A stretch of 64,000 bases of DNA, taken from Clostridia bacterium (GTDB lineage: Bacteria; Bacillota; Clostridia; UMGS1810). Position 1 is the first letter of the stretch. Each line of letters starts with the position of its first letter. The stretch spans positions 62,001-126,000 of the forward strand of contig JAGATB010000024.1 in assembly GCA_017621495.1 (NCBI GenBank). The letters are read 5' to 3'. The notes under the pieces were generated by a model that was given only the letters and a program-made list of their open reading frames with translations, was not told the DNA's origin and made no database searches. Made by a program: the position numbers and the translations under genes. This document shows, in pieces, positions 10,725 to 19,471 of the stretch.

Positions 10725-11993
10725 CTAAAAATCTATTTGCAGTACAAAGCTATCCTCTTTTGCTTCAAAGTTATAATACGAATTATACTTTTCACAAAAA
10801 GCTGCGATTGAGCGTGTACCAAAACCGTGTCCTTTCTTGTGGGTGATAGGTATGCCGTTTTCGTTAAGCTCCGCATTACCGTCATAGCTGTTTGCAATCT
10901 GAAACATAAATTTCGGCTTGAAAATAACTTTTACATCAATCCATCGTTTGTTTGTATCAATCTTCTCACAGGCGTGTATTGCGTTCTCAATAGCGTTTGC
11001 AAATACTGTTGCAAGCTCAATATCCGGTGCGGGTAATTCCTCCGGAAAACGGATAAATGTTGTAACCTTAATTCCTCTGTTTTCGGCTCTGCCGAGATAA
11101 GAGGAAAAAACTGCATCGAGCACAGCGTTTTCGCAATACCTCTTTACCTTTGTTTCGTCTAAAGCTTCGCCGTATTTTTCAGTCAAACTGAGAAGCTCAT
11201 CATACTGCTTTGTTTCAACCAATCTTGAAATGGTTTGAAGCTTATGGCGAAAGTCGTGTCTTTCCTTGCTGAATTTATCGTTAGCAACCGAAAATTCTTC
11301 GATACGGCTTTTAATGTCCGAAACCTGTACCCTTAATATGTTTTCCTGCTCTTTTGCTCTGTAAACATTTTGCTGATGCCGCAGAGTAGTAAAAATATGT
11401 ATGTATGAAACAGGCATAAGAATAAGCAGAATTACAAAAACAGGCATATATTCCGGACGGTCTGTTATGACAGTCGGATAACTCATGGCAAGCGTTATTG
11501 CCACATAGAACATAAGACCTATCAGAGCAAATATGCCCCAGCCCTTTTTGACCTGATTTTGTATATCTTGATATATAGCCTTGAACTTTTTAATAACAAA
11601 CCATTCAAGCAGAGGATATGCTAAAAGTCTGACTACAAACATAAACCAATAACCCGGTATGTAGTGGTCTATTATATTTGTTATATATATGATTTCAAGC
11701 ACTAAGGTATCAATTATACAGAAAGTAAAAAAGAATCGCCCGTCACGGTGCTTTGCCAATATCCAAAAGAAAATGAAGCTCGGCAGACTTAATGTTACAA
11801 GCATCATTTGCATATAACCTTCAGAACCGCAGACAAGAAACAGTATAAAGTTCAGAAGTATCAGCGGAAGCATTGTAATAAAGGTAAGTTTAATTGTTTT
11901 TTTCTTAGAATAACGGGAATCGAATAAAAACATAAACATCACAAGAGTATGTATAAGCGACCACATAATCGAAATATCCCTGAGTATTGTCAT
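10725..11993 (-). CDS. AgrC-like sensor histidine kinase (GHKL family)
   Basis: Membrane sensor kinase of 422 residues. About residues 1-195 form six or so hydrophobic segments, as in AgrC/ComD peptide receptors. A coiled linker leads to the phosphoacceptor motif ERHDFRHKLQ near residue 245, and the ATPase domain has the N-box ANAIENAIHAC and a GHGFGTRSI G-box. It overlaps the upstream response regulator by 4 nt, so the two are one operon. No agrB or agrD gene is visible nearby, so the signal could be a peptide encoded elsewhere or a non-peptide cue. Likely targets are the cell-surface genes at 12964-17808. Confidence 0.85.
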   Translation of the reverse strand: MTILRDISIMWSLIHTLVMFMFLFDSRYSKKKTIKLTFITMLPLILLNFILFLVCGSEGYMQMMLVTLSLPSFIFFWILAKHRDGRFFFTFCIIDTLVLEIIYITNIIDHYIPGYWFMFVVRLLAYPLLEWFVIKKFKAIYQDIQNQVKKGWGIFALIGLMFYVAITLAMSYPTVITDRPEYMPVFVILLILMPVSYIHIFTTLRHQQNVYRAKEQENILRVQVSDIKSRIEEFSVANDKFSKERHDFRHKLQTISRLVETKQYDELLSLTEKYGEALDETKVKRYCENAVLDAVFSSYLGRAENRGIKVTTFIRFPEELPAPDIELATVFANAIENAIHACEKIDTNKRWIDVKVIFKPKFMFQIANSYDGNAELNENGIPITHKKGHGFGTRSIAAFCEKYNSYYNFEAKEDSFVLQIDF

Positions 11994-12736
11994 ATCACGT
12001 TCACCTCACCGATACTGAAATCAAGCCAAGCATTATGTACCTCTTTGCATAATTTCCTGCCAATGGTTATTTCTTCTCCGTTATCAAATGATATTGTTTC
12101 ATTTCTTACACCCGAAATATGGTGCATATTAAGAAGCATACTTTTTCCGGCAAAAATAAATCTGTTATCTGTAGCAAGCTCCTTTACCGTATCGGTAAAG
12201 CTTGTGCGGACAGAAATGCTTTCCTTTTTTGTACCGTCTGCAAGGTGATAAACAACATTTCTTTTAACAAGCTCTGCATATATAATATTGTCATAGGAAA
12301 TCTTAATGCTGCCGTCCTTTGTCTTAACAATAACCGACTTATCTTTTCTGTTTGATATGGATTTAATAACCTTATCAAGTGCGGAAATAAATTCATTTTC
12401 ACTCACAGGCTTTATAATATAATCTACGGCTTCAACCTTATAGGAAGCAACAGCAAATTCATCACTTGTTGTAAGATAAACAAGCTTTTCATCATAGCCT
12501 TTTTCACGAAGTGTCTTTCCAAGCTCAATACCATTCATACCCGGCATTATAATATCGAGAAGATATATGTCAAAACCACCGTTTTTGCTTACTGCATCCA
12601 TTAGCTCCTCTGCATGAGTAAAGGCGAAAACCGTAATTTCTTTTGATTTATTTTGCATAGCATATTTTTGAGTAAACTCTAAAAACTGCTCCCGATAGTA
12701 CACTTCATCATCACATATCGCTATTCTCATTTCCAC
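11990..12736 (-). CDS. AgrA/LytR-like response regulator with LytTR DNA-binding domain
   Basis: 248 residues. The receiver domain (about 3-120) has the acidic pair D9/D10, phosphoacceptor D61 in YLLDIIMPGMNG, and the conserved K near 109 in YIIKPV. The LytTR domain covers about 140-240 (IIYAELVKRNVVYHLADG ... ISFDNGEEITIGRK). LytTR regulators bind paired 9-bp direct repeats one turn and a half apart; exactly such a pair is at 12854-12883 in the divergent region just upstream. It is the first gene of the operon, with the kinase behind it. The partner kinase and operator make its local regulatory role fairly convincing. Confidence 0.88.
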   Translation of the reverse strand: MEMRIAICDDEVYYREQFLEFTQKYAMQNKSKEITVFAFTHAEELMDAVSKNGGFDIYLLDIIMPGMNGIELGKTLREKGYDEKLVYLTTSDEFAVASYKVEAVDYIIKPVSENEFISALDKVIKSISNRKDKSVIVKTKDGSIKISYDNIIYAELVKRNVVYHLADGTKKESISVRTSFTDTVKELATDNRFIFAGKSMLLNMHHISGVRNETISFDNGEEITIGRKLCKEVHNAWLDFSIGEVNVI

Positions 12737-12853
12737 ACCTCTCTTTCAAAAATTCTTCAGCATAGTATTATATCATAAATAAAGATTTTCTTCAATAGAT
12801 TTGCATAAAAAGCTCCCGAAAACACCAAAAAAATATTTTCAAGTGGCAAATTC

Positions 12854-12883
12854 TTCACAAAATGATACTAATTTTTCACAAAG
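12854..12883 (+). promoter_or_regulatory. Putative LytTR operator (9-12-9 direct repeat)
   Basis: TTCACAAAA at 12854-12862 and TTCACAAAG at 12875-12883 are separated by 12 bp (21-bp period), the geometry known for AgrA-type LytTR regulators. The repeats sit 117-138 bp before the LytTR regulator's own start and 81 bp before the divergent gene at 12964. A TATTAT -10 candidate at 12914 has no good -35, as expected for an activator-dependent promoter. Confidence 0.6.
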
Positions 12884-12963
12884 CCCCACAAGCTGAATTT
12901 TTTATGATACACTTATTATAAATAAAATTGCACTTAAAAATTAACAAGGAAAGGAGAATAAAT

Positions 12964-13350
12964 ATGACTTTCAGTAGTGAAGCATTGTCAAAGGAAGCCG
13001 GTATTGAACTCCTAAAAGATATACGGATAGCAATATGCGGAAATCTGCCTACCGCTTGCAAGGCGCTGCGTGATATGGGTGTCGCTAAAATTGACAAATT
13101 CGACGACGGAATTGATGCCTGTTTCAGACTGCGGCGTGGCGAAGAGTACCATTTGATTTTGGTTTATGCTCCGCAAGCCGAGGGCATTGATGCAGATATG
13201 CCCTACAAGATAAGGTGTGACGGTGATTGGAAAAGCGTGCCGATAAAGCTGCTTAATGAGCCTGCTTGCAGTAGCGCACTTATTGAACTTGAATCAGCTG
13301 TACGCATTATCGCAAAAGCACAGTTAGAGAATATTGCTAACCAAGAATGA
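12964..13350 (+). CDS. Small protein of unknown function, first gene after the LytTR operator
   Basis: 128 residues, ATG at 12964 behind a strong AAGGAAAGGAG site. I do not recognise a family. The protein is soluble-looking, with no signal peptide or membrane segment. It has a mixed alpha/beta pattern: a hydrophobic strand IRIAICG, an amphipathic helix CKALRDMG, a strand YHLILVYAP, and a C-terminal helix rich in alanine and glutamate. The CGNLPTACKALRDMG segment looks like a nucleotide- or ligand-fold turn, but this is not enough to name it. It is the first gene downstream of the direct repeat, so it may be a main target of the two-component system. Confidence 0.7.
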   Translation: MTFSSEALSKEAGIELLKDIRIAICGNLPTACKALRDMGVAKIDKFDDGIDACFRLRRGEEYHLILVYAPQAEGIDADMPYKIRCDGDWKSVPIKLLNEPACSSALIELESAVRIIAKAQLENIANQE

Positions 13351-13351
13351 G

Positions 13352-13475
13352 TCTTCCCCTTTGAGAGGAAGGTGGGTTGCGAAGCAACTCGGATGAGGTG
13401 GAAAATAAACGTCGCAAGCGACTACACCTCACCACCGCCTGCGGCGGAGCCTCTCCTCAAGGAGAAGCCAATATA
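13352..13475 (+). repeat. Composite palindromic intergenic repeat
   Basis: Starts CTTCCCCTTTGAGAGGAAG, continues with the hairpins GGTTGCGAAGCAACT, GTCGCAAGCGAC and CCGCCTGCGGCGG, and closes with CCTCTCCTCAAGGAGAAG. The outer ends are complementary, making a roughly 120-bp imperfect inverted repeat of MITE or REP type. It lies between the 128-residue gene and the SLH gene and may insulate or attenuate transcription. Same broad family as 10604 and 34857. Confidence 0.7.
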
Positions 13476-13493
13476 AAATAAAGGACTGAAACT

Positions 13494-13544
13494 ATGAAAC
13501 CAATAACACAAATTTATATTGAAAGGACGGAAATCACAATATGA
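13494..13544 (+). CDS. Possible 16-residue upstream peptide overlapping the next start codon
   Basis: ATG at 13494 after AAAGGACTGAAACT, encoding MKPITQIYIERTEITI, with its stop TGA overlapping the ATG of the following surface-protein gene (ATGA, 13541-13544). A ribosome finishing this frame would sit on the next start, so it could couple translation. The Shine-Dalgarno of the large gene lies inside this frame. Too short for coding statistics; could be chance. Confidence 0.3.
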   Translation: MKPITQIYIERTEITI

Positions 13545-15823
13545 AAACGAAAACAAGATTTCACAAATTAACGGCGTATATTTTAGCTTTAGTTATGTTT
13601 ATGAGTGTATTTTCTATGCAGTTTAACGTTTTTGCAGAAACAGCGGAAGATGTTGATTTATCTGTACTGTCTGAAGAAACTGAAAATAAAACCGAAGACA
13701 TGGAAAACTATTCTTATGTGTGGACTGTAGAAGAAATTGACGGTGAAACAGTAAAAACACTGAAGCTTACACTTGACGGTGCAAGTATTGAAACGCTGAC
13801 TCTTCCGTGCAAGAACAGCGGAAAGCTTTACATCATCATAAACACACAGAGTGATTCATATATAGAAAACATATATGAAAGCTATGTTTTCTCTTACAGT
13901 TACCAGTGGGATTCCATAACCTTTGAAGGCGAAAGTTCTCTTGAATTAGGATATATGGAAACACAAGGCGGGGCAAACAACCACATTATTACAATTTCCG
14001 AGGATGCGAATATCAGCATTACGGGTGAATACGCAGGGCTCGGTTTTGGAGCAAGCGGCAACAGCATTTCTACACTTAATGTGAATGGAACGCTTTCCGT
14101 AAACGGTAATGTATCATGTGGTCAGGCAATAATCGGCACAAACGGAAGTTTGATTTGTAAAAGATTGAAGCTCAATGGAACGGGTGCGTTTGATACCGAT
14201 TTTGAGAAAGATACTTTTGTTTTGAGAGACGGCGGCACGTTTGAAGCTAAAGGCGATACCGAATGGTATGACAATGAAACAAATGAGCTTTATGCGGCTC
14301 TGTTTGTAAATGTAGCACAGGGAAGCACTTTGACAGCAGAAGAAATTATAAATATCCCGGACGGTGTTCTTTCTTCGGGTTATAGTCTTTATCACGGAGA
14401 CAGTTTTGCAACAGTTGATGACGGAGAAGAAGAACCGGAGGGAACAAGCTTTGATTCGGGTGTTATATATGCAGCAATCTCTTTGAAGCTCCCGGTAGAA
14501 CCTGAAACTTATACGGTTGTGTGGAAAAATCACGACGGCGAAGTTATCGAAACGGATGAAAATGTGGGTTACGGAACAACTCCCGTATATGATGGCGAAG
14601 AACCAACAAAGCAGGCGACGGCAGAGTATACTTTCACCTTTGCAGGATGGACACCCGATGTTGAATCGGTAACAGGAGATGCTGAATACACAGCAGCATT
14701 CAATGAAATTCCTATTGTACAGCCTGTTGTTTATACAATAACCTTTGATTCAAACGGCGGAAGCGATATTACAGCTGCAACAGTTGACGAGGGTGAAAAA
14801 CTCACCAAGCCCGCCAATCCCACCAGAAGCAGATACAACTTTGTCGGTTGGTTTGAGGATGAGGCACTTGTAAATGAGTATAACTTTGACAATGCTGTAA
14901 CATCAGATTTTACACTCTATGCAAAGTGGCAAAAAAAACCAAGCTTAGGCGGTGGTGGTGTTACCCGTTATACGGTGAAATTTGAAACTGACAGTGGCAC
15001 AAATATTTCAGACAGCCGTGTTACACGAAACGCAAAACTTGTAAAACCTGAAAACCCCGCAAAAGACGATTATATCTTTGACGGTTGGTACACAGAAAAA
15101 ACCTTTGAAAATCTTTATGATTTTGAAAGCAAGGTTACAAAAAACTTTACTCTTTATGCAAAATGGAGGAAAACAAATGTAGCGGATATTCTAAACACAA
15201 GTGAGCATTTTGCATACGTTAAAGGCTACAGTGACAATACAGTAAGACCTGAAAATAATATTACAAGAGCAGAAACCGCAGAAATATTTTTCAGATTGCT
15301 GAATGAAGAAGTAAGAAATGCTAACCTTGTTTATACAAATAACTTTGATGATACAGATAATGATGCGTGGTACAACACATCTGTTTCCACATTGACAAAG
15401 CTTGGGATTATAAAAGGTAAAACACACACTGCATTTGCTCCCGATGACTTTATCACAAGAGCAGAATTTGCGGCAATATGTGCAAGGTTTGATGAGTCGG
15501 AATTTGACATAAACGATACATTTACAGACATATCGGGACATTGGGCAGAAACCGAAATTTATGAGGCAGCATCGCACGGCTGGATAAAAGGTTATGAAGA
15601 CGGCACCTTCCGTCCTGATGAATACATTACCCGTGCACAAGCAATAACAATGATTAACAGAATGCTTGACCGCACACCCGAAACTGTGGATGATTTAAAC
15701 GATAATATGATAAAATGGGAAGATAACAGTGATGAATCGGCATGGTATTATATCGCAATTCAGGAAGCGACAAATGACCATAGCTATGTCAAAACTGATA
15801 ACGGAAGCGAGAAATGGAATTAA
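13541..15823 (+). CDS. Secreted surface protein with InlB-type repeats and three C-terminal SLH domains
   Basis: 760 residues with a signal peptide (KKT-like basic start, hydrophobic ILALVMFMSVFSMQF, cleavage near VFA-ET). Residues about 40-320 are an acidic beta-rich region with carbohydrate-adhesin or autotransporter-like repeats that I cannot name. Residues about 325-545 hold three InlB B-repeat/Flg_new modules (FAGWTPD, FVGWFEDE, FDGWYTEK, ending TLYAKW). The last 215 residues are SLH domains (GYSDNTVRPENNITRAE, FAPDDFITRAEFAA, GYEDGTFRPDEYITRAQA) that should anchor it to secondary cell-wall polysaccharide. The third SLH appears cut short at the C-terminus. Probably adhesion; likely controlled by the LytTR pair. 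Confidence 0.88.
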   Translation: MKTKTRFHKLTAYILALVMFMSVFSMQFNVFAETAEDVDLSVLSEETENKTEDMENYSYVWTVEEIDGETVKTLKLTLDGASIETLTLPCKNSGKLYIIINTQSDSYIENIYESYVFSYSYQWDSITFEGESSLELGYMETQGGANNHIITISEDANISITGEYAGLGFGASGNSISTLNVNGTLSVNGNVSCGQAIIGTNGSLICKRLKLNGTGAFDTDFEKDTFVLRDGGTFEAKGDTEWYDNETNELYAALFVNVAQGSTLTAEEIINIPDGVLSSGYSLYHGDSFATVDDGEEEPEGTSFDSGVIYAAISLKLPVEPETYTVVWKNHDGEVIETDENVGYGTTPVYDGEEPTKQATAEYTFTFAGWTPDVESVTGDAEYTAAFNEIPIVQPVVYTITFDSNGGSDITAATVDEGEKLTKPANPTRSRYNFVGWFEDEALVNEYNFDNAVTSDFTLYAKWQKKPSLGGGGVTRYTVKFETDSGTNISDSRVTRNAKLVKPENPAKDDYIFDGWYTEKTFENLYDFESKVTKNFTLYAKWRKTNVADILNTSEHFAYVKGYSDNTVRPENNITRAETAEIFFRLLNEEVRNANLVYTNNFDDTDNDAWYNTSVSTLTKLGIIKGKTHTAFAPDDFITRAEFAAICARFDESEFDINDTFTDISGHWAETEIYEAASHGWIKGYEDGTFRPDEYITRAQAITMINRMLDRTPETVDDLNDNMIKWEDNSDESAWYYIAIQEATNDHSYVKTDNGSEKWN

Positions 15824-15849
15824 ATTATAAAAGAAAGAAGGCGATTTAA

Positions 15850-17808
15850 TTGAAATCAAAAAGAATAATAGGTATATTACTTACACTTACAATGATAATT
15901 GGCTTACTGCCGATTACAGCAAATGCGGCAGAGATAGTGGCAAGTCAGCCTGCCAATGGTGATGGTTCTGCGAGCAGTCCCTATCAGATTGGCACAGCAG
16001 CAGAGCTGTACTGGTTTGCCCTGCAGGTTAATAGCGGTAATACCGGCATCTGCGGTAAGCTTACGGCAGATATTACACTCAATGAAAACCTTGAAAGCAA
16101 GCTGAATATTACAACGACCGGCTATGCTTTCAATTATGGAAAAGCCACACTTAAGAGCGGACAGACTGTCAATGAATGGACGGCAATCGGTACCGAAACA
16201 AATGCTTATACCGGCACGTTCGACGGCGACGGACACAGTGTCATCGGACTGTATGTCAACAGCACCGCCAGCACAAGCAAGAACAACGGCTTGTTCGGTT
16301 ATGTTAAGGATGTTACCATTCAAAACGTTACTGTCAAGGATTCCTATATCAGTGCTTATTCCCATATGGGCGGCGTTGTAGGTTTGCTGTATAGCGGCAC
16401 AGTGAAAAACTGCCATTGCACTGACACCTGGCTGTGTTCCCAAAATGGGCGTATGGGCGGCATTGTTGGTTCCGCTCATCAGTCCGGTGGTAATATTTCC
16501 ATTTCCGATTGTTCCAGTAATGTTGTTTATTATCAATACGGCAATTCGGGCGGTATTGCAGGTTATCTGAGAAAAGCCACCATGGATAACTGCGTTTTTA
16601 CGGGTGAACTTAAGGGAACCTCCGGTAACAGCGGCGGCATTGTTGGTTCTTTTACAGGCGGCACCATTAAAAACTGTAGCAATAATGGTAAGATAAATGG
16701 CGGCGGCTATACAGGCGGTATCGCGGGTTATTCCTCCGGTAGTATTATCAACTGCACCAATAACGCTGCGATTACTACCTCTTCAAACGCACAATATATC
16801 GGCGGTATTGTCGGTGACTTTTACGGCGATAGCACTGAACTTAGTGAAATCACCAACTGTGTCAACAACGGCACAGTAACACAGACCGGCAATAACAGCA
16901 ATCTGAGTATTGGCGTTGGCGGTATTGTTGGACAGGCAAAGGGTGTAAGCATCACCGGCTGCACCAACAAAGCAGATATTTCGGGTGCCGGGCAGGAGCT
17001 TGGCGGCATTCTCGGCACACAGACAATGAGCGGCAACGTGACCATTGAAAAATGTGCAAACTACGGAAGCATCACCGGAGGAGCTGACTTTGCGGGCGGT
17101 ATTGCCGGTAAACTGACATATACATCGTTGGTAAAGGATTCCTACAATGTCGGTGCGGTCAGCTGCGTGAAGTATCCGGGTGGTATTGTGGGATACCTGC
17201 AAGGTCCCTCTTCCTCCACATCGACCGATACAGCAGTTGTCACCGGATGCTATAGTGCTGCTTCCGTCAGCGGTACTAATGGTGGTGCAATTACAGGTCG
17301 AATGAATTATTACGCCACCATTCAGAATAACTACTACGACAGCACAAAATTTACCGGCAGTGCAAACGGTTATACGGTTGGTTCCGGTCAGACAATCAGC
17401 GGCAACGTTGGCAAGACCACTACCCAATTTGCTGACGGCACAGTTCTTGCTCTGCTCAATGGCGATGCTTCCGAGGCAGACAAGATATGGTTCCAGACTA
17501 TCGGGGTACAGCCAACACCTGAGTTTAAAGCTGCCAAATTTACAGTTGTAGCTTTTGATGCAACTTCAAAAACCGCATCTGTTAGTGCACCTGTTGCCGG
17601 AACATATACGGTTATCTTTGCAGATTACGAGGGCGAAAGACTTGCAAATATTGAATACACCACAGTAACCTTTACAGAGGAAACAAAGGGTACAGCTTTA
17701 ACCGCTTCAATTACAAAAGGCTTTAGCCTCTCTGCAGGAGATAAGATTATGCTTTGGTCGGATATGACAAATTTTGTACCGAAATGCGAGGCGTATGTTT
17801 TAAAATAA
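15850..17808 (+). CDS. Secreted GLUG-repeat beta-helix protein
   Basis: 652 residues starting with TTG at 15850, after a GAAGG site; no in-frame ATG precedes the signal peptide, which supports the TTG. The leader (GILLTLTMIIGLLPITANA) is followed by about 500 residues of GLUG-type repeats, roughly 25-30 residues each with GGIVG, GGIAGY and NCTNNGTI-like turns; these fold as a beta-helix in known adhesins. The last 80 residues form a separate beta domain. No SLH or sortase motif is seen, so it is either released or held by its partner. It is 27 nt after the SLH gene, hence the same operon, and ends before a strong terminator. Confidence 0.85.
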   Translation: MKSKRIIGILLTLTMIIGLLPITANAAEIVASQPANGDGSASSPYQIGTAAELYWFALQVNSGNTGICGKLTADITLNENLESKLNITTTGYAFNYGKATLKSGQTVNEWTAIGTETNAYTGTFDGDGHSVIGLYVNSTASTSKNNGLFGYVKDVTIQNVTVKDSYISAYSHMGGVVGLLYSGTVKNCHCTDTWLCSQNGRMGGIVGSAHQSGGNISISDCSSNVVYYQYGNSGGIAGYLRKATMDNCVFTGELKGTSGNSGGIVGSFTGGTIKNCSNNGKINGGGYTGGIAGYSSGSIINCTNNAAITTSSNAQYIGGIVGDFYGDSTELSEITNCVNNGTVTQTGNNSNLSIGVGGIVGQAKGVSITGCTNKADISGAGQELGGILGTQTMSGNVTIEKCANYGSITGGADFAGGIAGKLTYTSLVKDSYNVGAVSCVKYPGGIVGYLQGPSSSTSTDTAVVTGCYSAASVSGTNGGAITGRMNYYATIQNNYYDSTKFTGSANGYTVGSGQTISGNVGKTTTQFADGTVLALLNGDASEADKIWFQTIGVQPTPEFKAAKFTVVAFDATSKTASVSAPVAGTYTVIFADYEGERLANIEYTTVTFTEETKGTALTASITKGFSLSAGDKIMLWSDMTNFVPKCEAYVLK

Positions 17809-17821
17809 CAAAAAAATAATT

Positions 17822-17874
17822 AAACAGATTAAGGGCATACCTGCTATAAAAAGCGGTATGCCCTTAATCTGTTT
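17822..17874. terminator. Perfect bidirectional terminator between convergent operons
   Basis: A 20-bp perfect stem (17822-17841 with 17855-17874) around a 13-nt loop, with A-rich sequence before it and T-rich after it on each strand. It closes the surface-protein operon on the plus strand and the T7SS operon on the minus strand. Confidence 0.88.
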
Positions 17875-17899
17875 CCAATGGTGTTTATGCTAATTAAAC

Positions 17900-19459
17900 T
17901 CACTGTATTTTTTTAAAAACAAATATCTCACTATCACTGCTGAATTCATAATTATACGAATCCGTATCCGGATTGTATTCGCAGAAGTATGACGGTAAGA
18001 CAAGCTCATCTTCCGCAAGCTCAATTCTGTACCATGTAGGATTATCTTCGCCGTTTAAAGACGGTTTTATGAATTTGCTGTATGAATTATTGGCTTTTAT
18101 TTCATAATCCCACCATACAGCTTCACCGGTTTCATATGATTCTGTAAGATAAGTGCCGTCATCATAAAATGTCCATTTGCCGATTGGTGCGTCATAGTAT
18201 TCTTTGACACCATTCAAACCGGTAGTTCTTCCCACTATCTCCCATTCACCAAATAGAAAGTCATAATCCTCACTTTGAATATAATTTGCTTCTCCCGGAG
18301 CATTTTCATCTGTATTGTTAACAGAATAACCTATTATTATAAACAGCAAAAATGCCACCAAAGAAATTATAATCACAGCAAAAGTCCAATCCGTCGGTTT
18401 ATTTTCATTATCAGCGATTTCAGGATTACTCTCATCGGCTTCTTGGGGCTGTACATAAGCTGAGAATATGCCCCGGGTAGCTTCGTTATCCGAATAACGG
18501 GTTTCTGCATCATCCGTGGCACTGCCGATAATTTCATCCGATTTCTCACTATGCAGTAATGTTTCGAGGTCTTCACGCATATCCGCAGGGGTTGCATACC
18601 TGTCCATAGGATTATACTCCACAGCTTTAAGTATGATATCGCCAAGACCGGCAGAGGCATTAACCGGCGCAGGCACAGCCTCACCTCTCAGCCTCTTGGT
18701 CAGTGCGTTTTCTTCGTCCTGAGGTGTTCTTTGAGTTCTGAAGGGTTCCAGATTATTATTCAAAAGCTTATAGAGCACTATGCCCAAAGAATAAATATCC
18801 ACACCGGGACCGTATTCCTCATTTTTGCATACCTCCGGAGCCATGTATGTATAAGTGCCCTTCTTTGACAATACACCGGTCGTTTTTTCAAGGGTTCTTG
18901 CCACTCCGAAGTCACCAAGCTTATAATCTCCGGTTTCGGAAACAAATATATTGCCGGGCTTTATATCTCTGTGCACTATATTATACTTACCGCAGATTTC
19001 AAGTGCTCTGCATATATCTATACCCAGCTTTATTATATCTCTTTGATTGGGCGGATAGTCTTTATAGTACTCGTTCAGCGGAGTGAGAAGCTCCATTCGT
19101 ATGAAGATATCCCAGCCTATACCATCGTCCTTTTGAATTATTTCATGATCCTCATAGCTTACAATATTGGTATAGCCCCTAAGACGCGACATTACCAGTA
19201 TTTCCTTTTTAAATTCCTCTACGAAGCCGTAAAAGTAAGATGATATGCTTTTTTCATCAAGGTCATAGTTATCATTGCTGTAGCTTCGGACTTCACTTTG
19301 AGTGCGAGGAATGGAAATCACCTTAATTGCCGACTTCATACCCGGCTCATCCTTGCGTTCTACCTCAAATACCGTTCCGAAAGCACCGCTTCCAAGCTCC
19401 CTGGTTATGTACCATTTACCGTCTATGGGCTCAAATTTTTTGTAATAGCTAAGTTCCAT
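17900..19459 (-). CDS. Membrane Ser/Thr protein kinase (PknB/Hanks type) of the T7SS operon
   Basis: 519 residues. The cytoplasmic kinase domain (about 15-310) is catalytically complete: glycine loop GSGAFG 23-28, AIK lysine K46, HRDIKPGN 163-170, DFG 183-185 and APE at 207-209. A charged, acidic linker leads to one membrane segment at about 354-376 (FAVIIISLVAFLLFIIIGY), then an outside domain of about 140 residues with a repeated tryptophan/tyrosine pattern (GEWEIVGRTTG, WTFYDDGTY) that looks like a lipocalin or beta-barrel fold. It is the last gene of the operon, 12 nt after a paralogous kinase. In T7SSb the pseudokinase-membrane protein EssB has the same topology, so this could fill that place; that is inference. 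Confidence 0.9.
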   Translation of the reverse strand: MELSYYKKFEPIDGKWYITRELGSGAFGTVFEVERKDEPGMKSAIKVISIPRTQSEVRSYSNDNYDLDEKSISSYFYGFVEEFKKEILVMSRLRGYTNIVSYEDHEIIQKDDGIGWDIFIRMELLTPLNEYYKDYPPNQRDIIKLGIDICRALEICGKYNIVHRDIKPGNIFVSETGDYKLGDFGVARTLEKTTGVLSKKGTYTYMAPEVCKNEEYGPGVDIYSLGIVLYKLLNNNLEPFRTQRTPQDEENALTKRLRGEAVPAPVNASAGLGDIILKAVEYNPMDRYATPADMREDLETLLHSEKSDEIIGSATDDAETRYSDNEATRGIFSAYVQPQEADESNPEIADNENKPTDWTFAVIIISLVAFLLFIIIGYSVNNTDENAPGEANYIQSEDYDFLFGEWEIVGRTTGLNGVKEYYDAPIGKWTFYDDGTYLTESYETGEAVWWDYEIKANNSYSKFIKPSLNGEDNPTWYRIELAEDELVLPSYFCEYNPDTDSYNYEFSSDSEIFVFKKIQ

Positions 19460-19471
19460 ATGTGCCCTCCA

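Noticed and set aside
10600..12960. agrB/agrD-like peptide genes near the AgrC/AgrA pair.
   Set aside because: No frame of the right size with a membrane protease or a short peptide with a ribosome site was found on either strand.
17809..17899. Short frames between the GLUG gene and the kinase gene.
   Set aside because: The stretch is fully explained by a perfect terminator hairpin.
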